A DNA stretch of 64,000 nucleotides. Origin: RYN-230 sp963813975. Lineage in GTDB: Bacteria; Actinomycetota; Actinomycetes; Streptosporangiales; Streptosporangiaceae. A program made the position numbers and the translations under genes. The notes under the pieces are model-generated. The model was not told where the DNA came from, made no database searches, and saw only the letters and a program-made list of their open reading frames with translations. Below are positions 17,634-26,977 of the stretch, piece by piece. Location: assembly GCA_963813975.1 (NCBI GenBank), contig CAWFAP010000006.1, positions 1,364,001 to 1,428,000 of the forward strand, given 5' to 3'. The number at the start of each line of letters is the position of its first letter. Within the stretch, counting starts at the first letter, position 1.

Positions 17634-18548
17634 CTAGGCCGCGGAGCCGGCTGGCTGCAGTTCGGCGGTGAGCGCAGCGGCCAGCCCGGGGTAGGTGAAT
17701 CCGAAACCGGCCTCGCGCAGTACCCGGGGCCTGACCCGGGCACTGGTCATCAGATCGCTGGTCACGCCGCCGAGCGCCATCGACAGCACCGGGGACGGGA
17801 CGCTCAGCAGCGCCGGACGGTGCAGCGCGCCCGCCAGCGCAGCGGTGAAGGTGGCGTTGGTCTCCGGGTCCGGGGCGGTCAGGTTGACCGGCCCGGAGAT
17901 CTCCTCGCGCTCAAGCAGGACGCGGGCGGCCCGGATCCAGTCGGCCAGGGCCACCCAGCTCATGTACTGCGTGCCCGCGCCGAGCCGGGCGCCCAGGCCC
18001 AGCCGGAACAGCGGCAGCAGCTTAGCCAGTACGCCGCCGTGGCGGGACAGCACGATGCCGGTGCGCAGGGTGGCGACCCGGATCCCGGCCTGCCGGGCCG
18101 GGGCGGCGGCGGCCTCCCAGTCCCTGACCACGCCGGCCAGGAACCCCGCCCCCGCCGGGGCCGACTCGTCCACATCCCGGCCGCCGGTGTCGCCGTACCA
18201 GCCGACAGCGGAGCCGGAGAGCAGGACCGCCGGCGGCTGGTCCATGGCCGCCAGGAACTCAGTCAGCGCCCGGGTGCCCTGCACCCGGCTGGACCGGATC
18301 TCCTCCTTGTAGGAGTCGGTCCAGCGGTGGTCGGCGACTCCCGCGCCGGCCAGGTGCACCACCGCGTTGGTCCCGTCGAGGGCGCCCGGCTTCAGGCTGC
18401 CCCTGGGGGTCAGCGGGTCCCAGGCGATCTCGCTGCGCGACGCCGGGGACCGGCGTACCAGCGCGACCACTTGGTCCCCGCTCTCGCGCAGCGAGGCGGT
18501 CAGGGCGCTGCCGATCAGCCCTGACGCCCCGGTCACCGCGACCTTCAT
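17634..18548 (-). CDS. TIGR01777-family NAD(P)-binding epimerase/oxidoreductase
   Basis: Extended short-chain dehydrogenase-like protein (SDR39U1/YfcH family), 304 residues. The Rossmann motif TGASGLIGSAL is at the very N-terminus (MKVAVTGASG), followed by VVHLAGAGVADHRWT, LLSGSAVGWYG and RTGIVLSRHGG, all hallmarks of TIGR01777. A C-terminal DUF1731-like segment includes VPSPVLSMALGG. The ATG at 18548 gives the normal N-terminus; the open frame upstream adds 33 non-homologous residues. Its substrate is unknown, but it is a conserved neighbour of sucB-lipB-lipA in actinobacteria, so a link to 2-oxoacid dehydrogenase or septation biology has been suspected. Here lipB does not follow it. Confidence 0.93.
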   Translation of the reverse strand: MKVAVTGASGLIGSALTASLRESGDQVVALVRRSPASRSEIAWDPLTPRGSLKPGALDGTNAVVHLAGAGVADHRWTDSYKEEIRSSRVQGTRALTEFLAAMDQPPAVLLSGSAVGWYGDTGGRDVDESAPAGAGFLAGVVRDWEAAAAPARQAGIRVATLRTGIVLSRHGGVLAKLLPLFRLGLGARLGAGTQYMSWVALADWIRAARVLLEREEISGPVNLTAPDPETNATFTAALAGALHRPALLSVPSPVLSMALGGVTSDLMTSARVRPRVLREAGFGFTYPGLAAALTAELQPAGSAA

Positions 18549-18708
18549 GGCTGCCCCCGTCTGCTCGCCCGTCTGGCCCAGCGGGCCCGTCGTGTGAGTC
18601 TTCGTTGGTTGCGGGGCCGGCGGACGCCTCAGCCAGTGCTTGGTCAATCCGGTTGCTTAAGCCAGCCCGGTGCTCCAGGCCAGCCCGGTGCCTGCACCAG
18701 TCCGGCGC

Positions 18709-20536
18709 CTAAAGCCCCAGTTCCGCCTCGAAGGCCCCTTCCTCCAGGCGGGCCTTCACGGTGCCCAGGAAGCGCGCCGCGTCGGCCCCGTCCACCAGCC
18801 GGTGGTCGTAGCTCAGCGCCAGGTACACCATGGACCGCACGGCGATCACCTCGCCGAGTGCCGGGTCCTGGACCACCACGGGGCGGCGCACGACCGTGCC
18901 CGTCCCGAGGATGCCGACCTGGGGCTGGTTGATGATGGGCGTGTCGAACAGCGCGCCGCGGCTGCCCGTGTTGGTCAGCGTGAACGTGCCGCCGGCCAGG
19001 TCGTCCGGGCTGACCTGCCCGCCGCGGGTCCGGGAGGCGAGGTCGGCGATCTTGCGCGCCAGGCCGCCCACGTTGAGGTCACCGGCGTTGCGGATGACCG
19101 GGACCATCAGCCCCTTCTCGGTGTCCACCGCGATGCCCAGGTGCTCGGCGTCGTGGTAGGTGACCTGGTTCCCGTCGGGCTCGATGCTGGCGTTGAGCCG
19201 CGGGTGCACCTTCAGCGCCTCGACCGCGGCCAGCGCGAAGAACGGGAGGAAGGTGAGCTTGACTCCCTCGCGGGCCTCGAAGTCGGCCTTGGCCCGCTCG
19301 CGGAGCCTGGCGATCGCGGTCACGTCAACCTCGACCACCGTGGTCAGCTGGGCCGACGTCTGCAGGGACTCGACCATCCGGCGGGCGATCAGCTGCCGGG
19401 CCCGCGACATCCGCTCGGTCGTGCCGCGCAGGTGCGACGGCTCGATCGCGGGCCGCGACGGGCTGCCCTGGGCTGGCCCGCCCTGCGCCTGCCCAGGCGC
19501 CGCGGGCTGCCCCGGGTCGGCCGCAGCCTGCCCGTCGGCCGCGGCGGACTGCTGCGCAGCCGCGATCGCCTCACGGCGGACCCGGGCCGCGTTCGACCAC
19601 GTCCTGCTTGCGGATCCGGCCGCCGACCCCCGTCCCGCTGACGGTGGCCAGGTCCACGCCATGCTCGGCGGCCAGCTTGCGGACCAGCGGGGTGACGTAC
19701 GGGCCATCCGCCGTGCCGAGCGGTGAGGAGGCCCGGGCCGGGCCGCTGCCACCCGGCGCGCCTGGCTGGGGCGGGGCCGGTGGCGGGGGAGCCTGAGGTG
19801 CAGGGGACTGCTGGGCGGCGGGCGGCGGGGGAGCGGGTGCCTGGGCCGGGGAAGGCACGGCCGGCTGGGCCCGCTGCCAGATGTCGTTCGCCGACCCCGC
19901 GTCCGGGGCGGCCGCGGCCGGCTGCTCCTGCGAGGGACTGTCCGGCTGCTCCTGCGGAGGGCTGTCCGGCTGCTCCTGCGGGGGGCTGTCCGGCTGCCCC
20001 GGGTCCGGCGGCGCGGCCTGCGGCTGCTCGGCCGCCTGCGGCGGCTGCGCGTCGCTGGGGGCAGCCGGGGGCTCGTACGCGGCCGGCTGCTGGTAGCTGG
20101 CGGCAGGCTCATCGCCGCCACCCTGGTACCCGCCGGAGGACGGGTAGGGATACCCCGGCTCGGCCGGGCTGTCGGCCGGGGGCTGCTGGTCCTGCTCCTG
20201 GCCGGCTTCCTGGTCACCGCCGCCGGGCGTCTCGGCGGCGGCCGGGCCGGCCTGGCCGTCGGCCCCGCCCTCCGCGGCCGGGGCGGCGGCCTCGGCGCCG
20301 TTCTCGTCGATGACCGCGAGCTCGGCACCGACCTCGACCGTCTCGTCCTCGGCGACGGTGATCCCGCGCAGGACCCCGGCCACCGGCGACGGTATCTCGG
20401 TGTCGACCTTGTCTGTGGAGACCTCGAGCAGCGGCTCGTCCGCCTCCACGCGCTCGCCCTCCTTCTTCAGCCAGCGCGTGACGGTGCCCTCGGTAACGCT
20501 CTCACCGAGCTGGGGCATGGATACGGAGACCGACAT
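18709..20536 (-). CDS. sucB: Dihydrolipoamide acyltransferase (2-oxoacid dehydrogenase E2), apparent frameshift
   Basis: E2 core of the 2-oxoglutarate and/or pyruvate dehydrogenase complex; transfers acyl groups from lipoyl-lysine to CoA. Order: one lipoyl domain (residues 1-77; lipoyl lysine in EVSTDKVDTEIPSP), a ~160-residue Pro/Gln/Ala-rich linker, the E3-binding domain (VTPLVRKLAAEHGVDLATV) and the catalytic domain with SYDHRLVDGADAARFL. The reading frame breaks just after the E3-binding domain at ~19594: the N-terminal frame stops at 19571 while the catalytic domain continues one frame over, consistent with one extra base or two missing. The gene is expected to be essential, so sequencing error is the simplest reading, but not proven. 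The N-terminal ATG at 20536 is well placed. It follows lpd and precedes the TIGR01777 gene. Confidence 0.88.
19921..19992 (-). repeat. Three 24-bp tandem repeats in the E2 linker
   Basis: Copies at 19921-19944, 19945-19968 and 19969-19992 encode an eight-residue repeat (PDSPPQEQ type) in the flexible linker between the lipoyl and E3-binding domains. Such linkers tolerate length variation; copy number may vary between strains. Confidence 0.85.
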
Positions 20537-20609
20537 GGCTTCCCGTGACTCCTTCGTTGTTCGACGCTCACAGCTGCGGCTGTGCTGGGGGGCGTGGCCC
20601 GGCTGCGGG

Positions 20610-22013
20610 CTACGCGTGCATGTGCAGGGGCTTGCCGGCGAGCGCGAGGTGCGCCTCGCCGATCAGCTCTGACTGGGTGGGGTGCGGGTGGATGAGCTGG
20701 GCCACGTCATACGGCAGCGCCTCCCAGTTGTAGATCAGCTGGCCTTCGGCGATCAGCTCACCGACCCGGGCGCCGACCAGGTGAATGCCCAGCACCGGCC
20801 CGGGTGTCCCGTCCGGCCCGCCGGTGGCCGCCGCGATCACCTTCGCCGCGCCCTGGGTCTGCAGGATCACGCTCTTGCCGTTGCCGCCGATCGGGTAGAC
20901 CAGCTCGGTGACCTCGATGCCGCGCTCGGCGGCCATCGCCGACGTGATGCCCACCGACGCGACCTCGGGGTCACTGTAGGTGACCCGCGGCACGCCGTCG
21001 TAGTCGATCGGCGTCACCTTCAGGCCGGCCAGCCGCTCCGCGACCAGGATGCCCTCGGCGAACCCGGCGTGGGCCAGCTGAGGGCCGGGGATCAGGTCGC
21101 CGACCGCGGAGATCGTGGGCACGTTGGTGCGGCAGTACTCGTCCACTGTCACGTACCCGCGCTCCACCGCCACGCCCGCCGCGTCGTAGCCGAGGCCGGC
21201 CGACACCGGCCCGCGGCCCACGGCGACGAGGAGCAGGTCAGTGTCCAGGGTCTTGCCGCCGGCCAGGCTCACCGTCACGCCGCCGCTGCCGTTGTCCTTG
21301 ACTCCCTCGAAGCGGGTGCCGAGCTCGTACCCGATGCCACGGCGGCGGAACGCCCGCTCCAGCAGCTTGGAGCTGGCCTCGTCCTCCAGCGGCACCAGGT
21401 GCGGGAGCATCTCGACGATGGTGACCTCGGCCCCGAACGAGCGCCACACGCTGGCGAACTCCACCCCGATCACCCCGCCGCCGAGGATGACGGCCGATCG
21501 CGGCACCCGGTCCAGCCGGAGCGCGTGGTCACTGTTGATGACCCGCTCGCCGTCGATCTCCAGCCCGGGCAGGCTCTTCGCCTCGGACCCGGTGGCCAGC
21601 ACGACGTGCGCGCCCTCGTAGACCGTGTCACCCACCCGCACCTGGGTCGGCGAGACCAGCGTGCCGTCGCCGTAGACCATCTCGATCTTCCGGCTGGCCA
21701 GGGTGCTCTGCAGGCCCTTCCAGAGCCGGTCCACGACCTTGTCCTTATAGGCGTGGACGCCGGGCATGTCGATCCCCTCGAAGGTGGACCGGACCCCGAA
21801 CGCCTCGCCCTCCCGGGCCTGGTCGGCGACTTCCGCGGCGTGCAGCAGCGCCTTGGTGGGAATGCATCCCCGATGCAGGCAGGTCCCCCCGACCTTGTCC
21901 TTCTCGATCAGCGCCACGCGCTTGCCGAGTTCGGCCGCGCGCAGCGCGCACGCGTACCCGCCGCTGCCGCCACCGAGGATGACGATGTCGTAGGAACCGT
22001 TGCTGTCCGCCAC
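20610..22013 (-). CDS. lpdA: Dihydrolipoyl dehydrogenase (E3)
   Basis: FAD/NAD flavoprotein that reoxidises dihydrolipoyl groups of the 2-oxoacid dehydrogenase complexes. The FAD site is DIVILGGGSGGYACALRAAE, the redox-active disulfide is in GGTCLHRGCIPTK, the NAD site is ILGGGVIGVEFASVW, and the C-terminal dimer-interface base is in HPHPTQSE. About 467 residues, normal for the family. The GTG at 22013 has AAGGAG seven bases upstream; a longer open frame to 22058 lacks such a signal. It lies 55 bp after pepA and 73 bp before sucB, so an operon is likely. Confidence 0.97.
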   Translation of the reverse strand: MADSNGSYDIVILGGGSGGYACALRAAELGKRVALIEKDKVGGTCLHRGCIPTKALLHAAEVADQAREGEAFGVRSTFEGIDMPGVHAYKDKVVDRLWKGLQSTLASRKIEMVYGDGTLVSPTQVRVGDTVYEGAHVVLATGSEAKSLPGLEIDGERVINSDHALRLDRVPRSAVILGGGVIGVEFASVWRSFGAEVTIVEMLPHLVPLEDEASSKLLERAFRRRGIGYELGTRFEGVKDNGSGGVTVSLAGGKTLDTDLLLVAVGRGPVSAGLGYDAAGVAVERGYVTVDEYCRTNVPTISAVGDLIPGPQLAHAGFAEGILVAERLAGLKVTPIDYDGVPRVTYSDPEVASVGITSAMAAERGIEVTELVYPIGGNGKSVILQTQGAAKVIAAATGGPDGTPGPVLGIHLVGARVGELIAEGQLIYNWEALPYDVAQLIHPHPTQSELIGEAHLALAGKPLHMHA

Positions 22014-22068
22014 AGATGTGCTCCTTGCTCCGATCAGTTGTTCCCGACCGCCTAACATCTAGTCCTGG

Positions 22069-23589
22069 CTAGAGCCTTCCCTCCGCGGCGTCCAGCGCTA
22101 TCTGCACGAGAGCCCTGGTCGCCGCGCCCGTCCCGCCCTTCGGGGTATACCCGTGCGGCGGCCCGTCATTGAAGGACGGCCCGGCGATGTCCAGATGCGC
22201 CCAGCGCACCCCGTCCGGCACGAACTCCCGCAGGAACAGGCCCGCGACGAGCATCCCGCCGCTGCGGTCCGCAGCCACGTTAGCCAGGTCGGCGACGGTC
22301 GAGTCCAGGCCCTTGCGCAGTTCCCCGGGCAGCGGCATCGGCCACATGGCCTCACCGGCCCGGTCCGCCGCGGCGACCACTGCGTCGCGCAGCCCGTCGT
22401 CGTTGGCCATCACCGCGGAGATCCGGGTGCCGAGCGCCACGACCTGGGCGCCGGTCAGCGTGGCCACGTCCACCACCACGTCGGGGGAGTCTTCCGCGGA
22501 GCGGGCCAGCGCGTCAGCGAGCACCAGCCGGCCCTCGGCGTCGGTGTTGAGTACCTCGACGGTCTTGCCGCCGTACATGGTGAGCACGTCCGAGGGGCGC
22601 TGCGCGGTCCCGCTCGGCATGTTCTCCGCGATCGGCAGGTAGCCGATGACCCGTACGGCCGGGGCCAGCGCGGCGATGGCCTGCATCGCGCCAACGATCG
22701 CGGCCGCACCCCCCATGTCCGACTTCATGGTCTCCATGGACTTCGGCGGCTTCAGTGACAGCCCGCCGGAGTCGAACGTGATGCCCTTGCCGATGAACAC
22801 CACCGTCGTGTCCGCCTGCTCCGGCGCGTACTCCAGGCGCACCAGCCGCGGCGGGTGCACCGACCCCTGGCCGACGCCGACGATGCCGCCGTAGCCGCCG
22901 CGCTCGAGCGCCTTCTCGTCCAGTACCTCGGCCTGCAGCCCGGCCGCGGCGGCCACCCGCTGAGCCTCGTCCGCCAGCGTCTCGGGGAACAGGTCCGAGG
23001 GGGCGGTATTGACCAGGTCGCGGGCCAGCGACACCGCCTCGGCCAAGGTCTGGGCGCGGAGGCGGATGCCGTCCGCGTCGTCAGCTGAGGTCAGCACAGT
23101 GATCGCGGCGGGCTGCCGGCTGTCCTGGCGGTACCGGGTGAACGCGTAGCCGCCTAGCAGCGCGCCGACCGCGACCGCCTCGGCCGCGGCCGGGTCGCCG
23201 GCGGGCAGGGCGAGCGCGATCCTGAGGTCGGCTGGGCCGCCGTTGGCCGCGGCGCGGCGCGATGCGGTCAGCGTCCTGACGGCGGCGCCCGCCGCCCGGC
23301 GCAGTGTCTCCGGGGCGAAGGAGCCGCCACTGTCCGGGCCCAGGCCGACCGCGGCGATCACCGGGGCGGTGATCACCCCGCCGCCCGGCAGCCGGGTGAC
23401 TTCCTCGGCCTGGCCAGTCACGCCCAGGGTGGCCAGGGTTGCGGCCAGGCTGCCGCCCAGCGCCTTATCGAGGTCGGTGGCGCCTGGAGCCAGAACGGGT
23501 CCGTCCTGCCCCTTGATCACTCCGATGACGACAGCGTCTGCGTCGATCGAGGTGGGCGCGCTAGTAGTAATAGTGAGCGTCGTGGTCAC
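22069..23589 (-). CDS. pepA: Leucyl aminopeptidase (M17)
   Basis: Cytoplasmic two-metal aminopeptidase that removes N-terminal residues from peptides. The family signature NTDAEGRLVLADAL is intact. The upstream active-site segments VVFIGKGITFDSGGLSLKP (metal-binding Lys and Asp) and MKSDMGGAAAIVGAM are also complete. Length 506 is normal, with the N-terminal regulatory domain present. The start is GTG at 23589. Conserved position upstream of lpd-sucB in actinobacteria. Confidence 0.96.
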   Translation of the reverse strand: MTTTLTITTSAPTSIDADAVVIGVIKGQDGPVLAPGATDLDKALGGSLAATLATLGVTGQAEEVTRLPGGGVITAPVIAAVGLGPDSGGSFAPETLRRAAGAAVRTLTASRRAAANGGPADLRIALALPAGDPAAAEAVAVGALLGGYAFTRYRQDSRQPAAITVLTSADDADGIRLRAQTLAEAVSLARDLVNTAPSDLFPETLADEAQRVAAAAGLQAEVLDEKALERGGYGGIVGVGQGSVHPPRLVRLEYAPEQADTTVVFIGKGITFDSGGLSLKPPKSMETMKSDMGGAAAIVGAMQAIAALAPAVRVIGYLPIAENMPSGTAQRPSDVLTMYGGKTVEVLNTDAEGRLVLADALARSAEDSPDVVVDVATLTGAQVVALGTRISAVMANDDGLRDAVVAAADRAGEAMWPMPLPGELRKGLDSTVADLANVAADRSGGMLVAGLFLREFVPDGVRWAHLDIAGPSFNDGPPHGYTPKGGTGAATRALVQIALDAAEGRL

Positions 23590-23623
23590 GGCTCTGATGC
23601 TAGTCCCTGCCCGGGCAGCACGA

Positions 23624-24605
23624 TCACGCGTCGCGCAGGGTCGGGGCCTGGCGAGCGGCAGCTGTGACGAAGATCGCGGCGGGCGCCACGGCTAAGGCTC
23701 GGCCGGCGCCCGCGCGGGGGCGGCGCTGGAGCCGCCACGGGGGCCGCCGCTGGCTGGACGCTGGCGGAGCCGGCGCCGCGGGCCCGGCGCTGAACAGGTG
23801 GCAGCCGCGCGGGTCCAGGCGCAGCCCGACGTTGGCGCCGCGATCCGCCCGGATATCGGAGAACACGCTGGTCAGCCGGCCGTGCCCGGGGATATCGATG
23901 GCGTGCTCGTAGCCGCGCCCCCGGAACGCGACGTCGGCGACCGTGCCCGTGACGTGGTGCTCGCCGGTGTGGCTGACGACCAGCTGGACCCCGGTCGGCC
24001 GGATCATCAGCAGCGCGGCCGCCTTGCCGAGGGGCAGGCTCGGTCCCCGGGCGTGGAACGGCCTCGCCTGGGCCGGGCCGGCCAGTTCGACCTCGACGGT
24101 GCCGTCGGCGGCCGCTCCGCGGACCTGGACTGCCAGCTCGCCGGACAGGCCGGTGAACCGCGCCACGAACGGCGTCGCGGGCTGGGTGTAGATCCCCTCC
24201 GGGGTGCCCTGCTGGACCAGCCGCCCGCGTTCCAGGATCCCACCCGGTCGGCCAGCGCGAACGCCTCGGCCTGATCGTGGGTGATGTACACCGTGGTCGC
24301 CCCGGCCTCGCGGACCAGCGCCGAGATCTCCAGCCGCATCCGCTCCCGCAGGTCGGGCGTCGAGGTTGGACAACGGCTCGTCGCACAGGATCAGGCCGGT
24401 GTCGGCGACCAGGGCCCGGGCCGGCGCCACCCGCTGCTGCTCGCCGCCCGACAGCTCGTTGGGGTAGCGCTGGCCGAGGGCGCCGAGGCCGACCCCGGTC
24501 CAGCATCGCCGCCGCCCGTTCGCGGGCCCGGGGCCGGGCCAGCTTGCGGCGACGCAGCGCGAACGCCACGTTGTCATGGACGTACAGATAGTGGCCTGCA
24601 CGTTA
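23624..24605 (-). pseudogene. Degraded ABC-transporter ATPase (PotA/FbpC-like with TOBE region)
   Basis: Recognisable pieces are spread over three frames. In order: YVHDNVAFALRRRKLA (from ~24600), LGQRYPNELSGGEQQRV (ABC signature), LILCDEPLSNLD (Walker B), MRLEISALVREAGATTVYIT then HDQAEAFALADRVG (switch His), RLVQQGTPEGIYTQPATPF and a TOBE-like tail. Joining them needs single-base changes near 24496 (extra G in a G run), 24355 (extra base) and 24240 (missing base). The first ~90 residues including Walker A are absent. Three shifts plus truncation mean no functional ATPase. No permease or binding-protein partner lies nearby. Confidence 0.8.
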
Positions 24606-24799
24606 AGCGTGTAGTACAGGCCGGATCTAACAGCTGTCACTTCTAAGATCTTACGACTGTTAGGCTGGTGGGGTTGACTCAGGGATGGGGTCTGCGGGTA
24701 TGCAGGAAGGCCCGGCGGGTAGGTGACACCGCGCGCCGGTGAGGCCGGAGCCGTGCTGACAGGAGGTGGACAGTGGACAGCAGGTACCGCCCCGGGCGG

Positions 24800-25354
24800 T
24801 CAGTGCCCTTCTTCCTCCTCGGCGTACACGCGCGCCGCGTAGTCGTCCAGCGACTGCTGGCAGGTCTCGAGGGACTTCTCCGCCTCCGGGCGGCCGGTGG
24901 CGCCGAAGGCGTCCCGCGCACGCACCCGCGCGAACCAGGTACGCAGCTTGACCAGGTCGACCTCGTTCTCCTCGAGTTCGGCGTAGGTGAAGTGGTGGGC
25001 CACGTACTCCTTCTTCACCTGGCCCAGGAAGTCCTCGCAGCGGTCGACGATCTCCTCGTACTCGTCGTTCCGCGCCGCCTGGAACGACGCCCGCACCTCC
25101 TGCTCACCCGCGAGCACGCGGCAGGACAGCAGCGCCGCCGTGCCTTCCATGTCGAGGATCTGGCTGCGCAGCTTGCGCAGCGCCCGTTCATTGCCGACGC
25201 TGGCGGGCAGCGCGGCGGCGGAGTTCTGCAGGTAGATGGCGCCCAGGCTCTTCAGCCGCCGCCATACCGCCGACCGCAGGCGGCTCGGCTCGGACGGCAC
25301 CCGGTAGATCAGGACCAGCCACCCTTCGTCGGGCGCGCGGTCGGCGTCAGCCAT
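24800..25354 (-). CDS. ChrB N-terminal-domain protein
   Basis: 184 residues matching the N-terminal domain of chromate-resistance protein ChrB: WLVLIYRVPSEPSRLRSAVW, then LKSLGAIYLQNSAAALP, a helical acidic middle (DEYEEIVDRCEDFLGQV) and a C-terminal EEEEGH tail. ChrB proteins are chromate-responsive regulators in some bacteria; the C-terminal ChrB domain is absent here, so a role in chromate sensing is only a possibility. The start ATG is at 25354. It is divergent from a COG4280-type membrane-protein gene across four 15-bp repeats, which suggests the two are functionally paired (inference). Confidence 0.8.
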   Translation of the reverse strand: MADADRAPDEGWLVLIYRVPSEPSRLRSAVWRRLKSLGAIYLQNSAAALPASVGNERALRKLRSQILDMEGTAALLSCRVLAGEQEVRASFQAARNDEYEEIVDRCEDFLGQVKKEYVAHHFTYAELEENEVDLVKLRTWFARVRARDAFGATGRPEAEKSLETCQQSLDDYAARVYAEEEEGH

Positions 25355-25382
25355 GCCCTCATTCTTTCAGAGATCGGCAATC

Positions 25383-25442
25383 ACTCCTGGGCCTGACAAT
25401 CCTGGGCCTGACAATCCTGGGCCTGATAACCCTAGGCCTGAT
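25383..25442. repeat. Four 15-bp tandem repeats in a divergent promoter region
   Basis: Unit AATCCTGGGCCTGAC: copies at 25383, 25398, 25413 and 25428, the outer two slightly degenerate. They fill most of the gap between the ChrB-N-like gene and the divergent membrane-protein gene. They could be regulator-binding iterons or simple slippage repeats. Confidence 0.85.
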
Positions 25443-25480
25443 GACGTCGCGCCGTCCCGGACGGCGTCCCTGGAGGTTCC

Positions 25481-26358
25481 GTGAATGCCGCTGCCCTGTT
25501 CCTCACCGTCTTCCTGGCCTGTGCCGTCGAGGCGGTGGAGGCGCTCACCATCATTCTCGCGGCCGGCCTGACCCGCGACTGGCGCTCCACGTGGCAGGGC
25601 ATGGCCGCCGCCCTCGCCGTCCTGGCCGTCGTGGTCGCCGCGGTCGGCCCCGCCCTGACCCTTTTCCCGCTGGGTGTGCTCCGACTGGTGGTGGGCGGCC
25701 TGCTGGCCGTGTTCGGGATCATGTGGTTGCGCAAGGCCATCCTGCGCGCGTCCGGGTACAAGGGCCTGCACGACGAGGCGGGCATCTACGAGCGGCAGGT
25801 CGCGGCGGCCCGCGCGGCCGAGACGGGCGGCCGGCACGGCGTCCGCGACTGGTACGCGTTCACCCTGTCCTTCAAGGGCGTGCTGCTCGAGGGCCTGGAG
25901 GTCGTGTTCATCGCGATCACGTTCGGTGACAACCAGGGGAACCTGGGCCTCGCCGCGCTGGCCGCGGCCACGGCCGTGCTGGTGATCGCCGGGGTGGGGA
26001 TCGCCGCCCGGGCCCCGCTGGCGCGCGTGCCGGAGAACACGATGAAGTTCGCGGTCGGCGTGATGCTCACCTCGTTCGGCACTTTCTGGGGAGCCGAGGG
26101 CGCCGGGGTGCACTGGCCCGGCAATGACGCGGCCCTGCTGGTCATCATCCCGGCCATCGCGGTGGTCTGCCTCGCCTACACGGCCCTGCTGCGCCGGGCC
26201 CGGGCCGCCACCCCCGCGGATGTCCCGCCGCCGGCGGCCCCGGCCGGCGCCACCGGGCCGGCCCGGCCGCGCCACCCAGTCCGCCACCACCCAGTCCGCC
26301 ACCACCGGGCCTGCCACGCCGCCGGCGCTCGCTCACCTCCGAGGAGATGCCCCGATGA
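25481..26358 (+). CDS. COG4280-type integral membrane protein, probable frameshift near C-terminus
   Basis: About seven helices in two related halves. Each half opens with an acidic membrane motif: AVEAVEALTIILAAG in helix 1 and LLEGLEVVFIAITFG mid-protein, resembling the ExxE motifs of metal permease and exporter families. The conserved part ends near 26210. The uninterrupted frame continues to 26707 with Arg-rich, non-membrane sequence that lies over the next gene; a one-base shift in the GC-rich stretch ~26220-26270 would instead end at a TGA at 26356-26358, overlapping the next ATG (ATGA). I give that end as the likely native one. The GTG at 25481 follows GGAGG by 4 bp. Metal transport is inference. 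Confidence 0.75.
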
Positions 26359-26561
26359 GCCGCTGGCTCCGCTCGTTCGGCGCGTTCTGGTACGACTTCG
26401 TCATCGGGGACGACTGGCGCGGGGCCGCGGTCGTCGTCTTCGCGCTGGCCCTGACCGCGCTGCTGGTCCACGCGGCGGGCGTGAACGCCTGGTGGCTGCT
26501 TCCGGCTGGCGTGATCGTCGCGCTCGGCTGGTCGCTGCGCCACGCCATCAAGGAAAGCTGA
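26355..26561 (+). CDS. Small membrane protein coupled to the COG4280 gene
   Basis: 68 residues: a basic, aromatic N-terminus (MSRWLRSFGAFWYDFVIGDD), a first helix (AVVVFALALTALLVHAAG) and a second (AWWLLPAGVIVALGWSL) ending HAIKES. The ATG at 26355 has GAGGAG about 11 bases upstream, and its expected overlap with the upstream stop implies translational coupling. From memory, similar small proteins often follow COG4280 genes in actinobacteria. It may be an accessory subunit of that membrane protein. Confidence 0.72.
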   Translation: MSRWLRSFGAFWYDFVIGDDWRGAAVVVFALALTALLVHAAGVNAWWLLPAGVIVALGWSLRHAIKES

Positions 26562-26977
26562 GCCGGGCCTTACCCGGCCGGGGAAGCAGGCCGGCCGCAC
26601 CCGTCATCCGGACGGGGACAGCCGAAGGTGATCCGGTAGTCACACCGGCCCTTGCAGGCGAACGTGCTGGTCGCGTCGCCGTCCGCGTACGGATGAGCGG
26701 ACGGTAATGGCCGTGGCCTCGTCCCGCTCACTGCCGCCGGGGCCCGCCGCCTATTCAGCCTCCACGTCCACGTTTCCCGGCCCGGGCATTCCGCGAGCAA
26801 TGGTCACACCGGCGGCGCTACCGCCAGGCCGCCGCCCCCAAGTCCCACTACGCCCGCCGGACGGAAACGCCGCGGCGCTGTGCCAAGCCTCCGGTCCTGC
26901 CGGTTCCGGTGCCGCTCGCGGGTGTCCTCGGTAGCCGTACAATCACCGCGGCAGCCTCCAAGGAGCAGAAGCCGCAG
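26562..26977. other. Intergenic region with a possible gene remnant
   Basis: About 415 bp. On the minus strand, 26570-26690 has strong GC-ending codon bias and encodes a short cysteine-rich tail (CKGRCDYRITFGCPRPDDGC) with no convincing start; it may be the end of a decayed small gene. Nothing else was seen besides the promoter side of the next gene. Confidence 0.35.
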
